Source: Gammaproteobacteria bacterium
Lineage (GTDB): Bacteria > Pseudomonadota > Gammaproteobacteria > SZUA-152
Assembly: GCA_030617485.1 (NCBI GenBank)
Contig: JAUWVK010000088.1
Span: 1 to 6,633, forward strand
Direction of reading: 5' to 3'
Length of the DNA: 6,633 nt
Shown here piece by piece: positions 5,163-6,633 of this stretch. Position 1 is the first letter of the stretch, and every line of letters begins with the position of its first letter. The notes under the pieces are model-generated. The model saw nothing but the letters and a program-made list of their open reading frames with translations. It was not told the origin of the DNA and ran no database searches. The position numbers were made by a program, and so were the translations under genes.

Positions 5163-6494
5163 TTGGCCACAGTTAGCCAGGGCAAATCATTTGTAAACTT
5201 GTTTCGTGATTCTGCACCGTATATCAACGCCTTCAGAGGCCGGACGTTTGTCATCGTCTTCGGTGGCGAAGCAGTACTGGATGACCAGTTTGCAGGTCTG
5301 ATTCATGATTTCGTGCTGCTCAACAGCCTGGGTATCCGACTGGTGTTGGTGCATGGCACCCGCCCCCAGGTAGAGGCTCGCCTGAAAAAACAGGGTGGCT
5401 CGCTGAAATACGTCAATGGCCTGCGCATTACGGATGACGTCGCATTAACCTGTGTGAAAGAAGCCGCCGGAGCCGTGCGTGTGGATATCGAGGCCCTGCT
5501 TTCCATGGGTCTGGCTAACTCTCCCATGGCTGGTGCACGCATCCGGGTAGCTTCAGGTAATGTGGTAACTGCCAAACCACTGGGCATTCATGACGGTGTT
5601 GATTTCCTGCATACGGGTGAGGTTAGGCGCATCGATGCAGAGGCCATCAAACTTCAGCTCGATCAAAACGCCCTGGTTCTGCTATCCCCCCTGGGTTATT
5701 CACCCACTGGAGAGATTTTTAATCTGAGCGCTGAAGATGTTGCCACGTCAACAGCCATTGCCCTCAAGGCAGACAAAGTTCTGTACCTTAACGAAGCCTC
5801 TGGTCTACAGGACTCGCGCAAACGGTTAACCCGGGAACTATCTCTTGAACAGGCACAAAAATTACTGGATTCACGGCGGCGTTTGCCAGAGGGCATGCAA
5901 CGTATCTTGAAGAGTTCGATTAATTTATGCCTCAATGGCATCAATCGTGTGCACATCATCAATCGGCAAGTTGATGGCGCCCTGCTACAGGAATTATTCA
6001 CGCGTGATGGTGTTGGTACACTTATCAATGCTGACCGTTACGAAAGAACTCGTCAGGCAACTATTGATGATATCCCCGGAATACTGGAACTGATTACACC
6101 ACTGGAACAAGCGGATGTTTTGGTGCGCCGTTCCCGTGAACATCTGGAAATGGAAATCGACCACTTCGCGATTATGGAACGTGATGGCATGATCATCGCC
6201 TGCGCGGCAGTCCATCCCTTCTTTAATGATAAAGAACAAATGGCTGAGCTGGCCTGTCTTGCTGTACACCCTGATTATAGAGGCATAGGACGCGGCAATG
6301 CTCTGCTGAAATATATCGAACAACATGCAATCGAACAAGGTACGCAAAAACTGTTCGCGTTTTCTACAAAATCATCACACTGGTTTATTGAACGCGGCTT
6401 CAAAAAAACAGACATTAAAATTCTGCCAATGAAACGCAAGGCACTTTATAACTACAAACGTAATTCGAAGGTTTTTATTAAGCTACTATCTTAA
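5163..6494 (+). CDS. argA: N-acetylglutamate synthase
   Basis: ArgA transfers acetyl from acetyl-CoA to glutamate, the first committed step of arginine synthesis, in the cytoplasm. At 443 residues it has exactly the length of E. coli ArgA and aligns with it throughout. Residues about 15-290 form the amino-acid-kinase-like domain (FGGEAV at 33-38, RPQVEARL at 67-74, DGVD at 144-147), which in this family binds arginine for feedback inhibition. Residues about 295-443 form the GNAT acetyltransferase domain, with RRSREHLEMEID at 322-333, the acetyl-CoA loop RGIGRG at 373-378, and HWFIERGF at 406-413. The start is TTG at 5163-5165: AAGGA (5152-5156) lies six bases upstream and the N-terminus then matches the family; no in-frame ATG is nearby. 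A rare start may keep expression low. It is divergent from the minus-strand genes and followed by a hairpin terminator. Confidence 0.97.
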   Translation: MATVSQGKSFVNLFRDSAPYINAFRGRTFVIVFGGEAVLDDQFAGLIHDFVLLNSLGIRLVLVHGTRPQVEARLKKQGGSLKYVNGLRITDDVALTCVKEAAGAVRVDIEALLSMGLANSPMAGARIRVASGNVVTAKPLGIHDGVDFLHTGEVRRIDAEAIKLQLDQNALVLLSPLGYSPTGEIFNLSAEDVATSTAIALKADKVLYLNEASGLQDSRKRLTRELSLEQAQKLLDSRRRLPEGMQRILKSSINLCLNGINRVHIINRQVDGALLQELFTRDGVGTLINADRYERTRQATIDDIPGILELITPLEQADVLVRRSREHLEMEIDHFAIMERDGMIIACAAVHPFFNDKEQMAELACLAVHPDYRGIGRGNALLKYIEQHAIEQGTQKLFAFSTKSSHWFIERGFKKTDIKILPMKRKALYNYKRNSKVFIKLLS

Positions 6495-6533
6495 AACTCT
6501 AGCTTAATTACTTTGGCTTACATTATTCCGGCC

Positions 6534-6560
6534 AAAAAAAAGCGGCCGAAGCCGCCTTTG
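6534..6560. terminator. Terminator hairpin after argA, strongest for the minus strand
   Basis: GCGGC (6542-6546) and GCCGC (6551-6555) enclose a four-base loop. On the minus strand the loop is TTCG, a very stable tetraloop, and the stem is followed by eight T (complement of 6534-6541), a textbook Rho-independent terminator. On the plus strand the hairpin is followed only by CTTTG and AT-rich sequence, so it ends argA transcripts less ideally. The hairpin begins 48 bases after the argA stop codon. Confidence 0.8.
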
Positions 6561-6633
6561 TAATATTTTCTAATTATTATTATTACAAATCCGGTAACTA
6601 GTACAACCGGACGGACAAGAATTTAATGGAAGA

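Noticed and set aside
5696..6347. Minus-strand ORFs of 110 and 117 codons
   Set aside because: Both are antisense shadows of argA, which is conserved end to end.

Overview
The window reads as ordinary chromosome from a gammaproteobacterium with moderate GC. The run rpe, gph, trpE is the arrangement known from Pseudomonas and relatives, whereas E. coli places rpe and gph elsewhere. The proteins (ArgA, DjlA, Rpe) resemble both enterobacterial and pseudomonad forms. My guess, from gene order and base composition and not proven here, is a marine or soil group near Cellvibrio, Saccharophagus or Teredinibacter. I see no phage, insertion sequence, CRISPR array, tRNA or rRNA.

Layout. On the minus strand, read right to left: djlA (4464 to 3679), an outer-membrane beta-barrel protein (3627 to 2590), rpe (2417 to 1725), gph (1609 to 926) and the first 259 codons of trpE (778, running off the left edge). 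djlA and the barrel gene are 51 bases apart and may be cotranscribed. A hairpin followed by a T-run separates rpe from gph. The 147-base gph-trpE gap holds a folded, terminator-like leader with two tiny ORFs, suggesting attenuation of trpE. On the plus strand, argA (5163 to 6494) is divergent from the rest and is followed by a hairpin that is strongest as a terminator for the minus strand.

The intergenic stretch between djlA and argA (4465 to 5162, about 700 bases) is not empty. It contains a putative djlA -10 box, a bidirectional terminator, and a minus-strand gene for a 25-residue hydrophobic peptide with its own Shine-Dalgarno sequence and candidate promoter. It also holds a 16-base palindrome and the argA promoter/leader region with a small stem-loop.

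How the genes relate. trpE commits chorismate to tryptophan, and argA commits glutamate to arginine. rpe is a pentose phosphate enzyme, and gph clears phosphoglycolate. djlA is an inner-membrane DnaK co-chaperone, and the barrel protein is an envelope protein of unknown role. No new multi-gene system is evident. The items most worth a second look are the 25-residue membrane peptide, the trpE leader and the omptin-like barrel that seems to lack the catalytic Asp-His pair.
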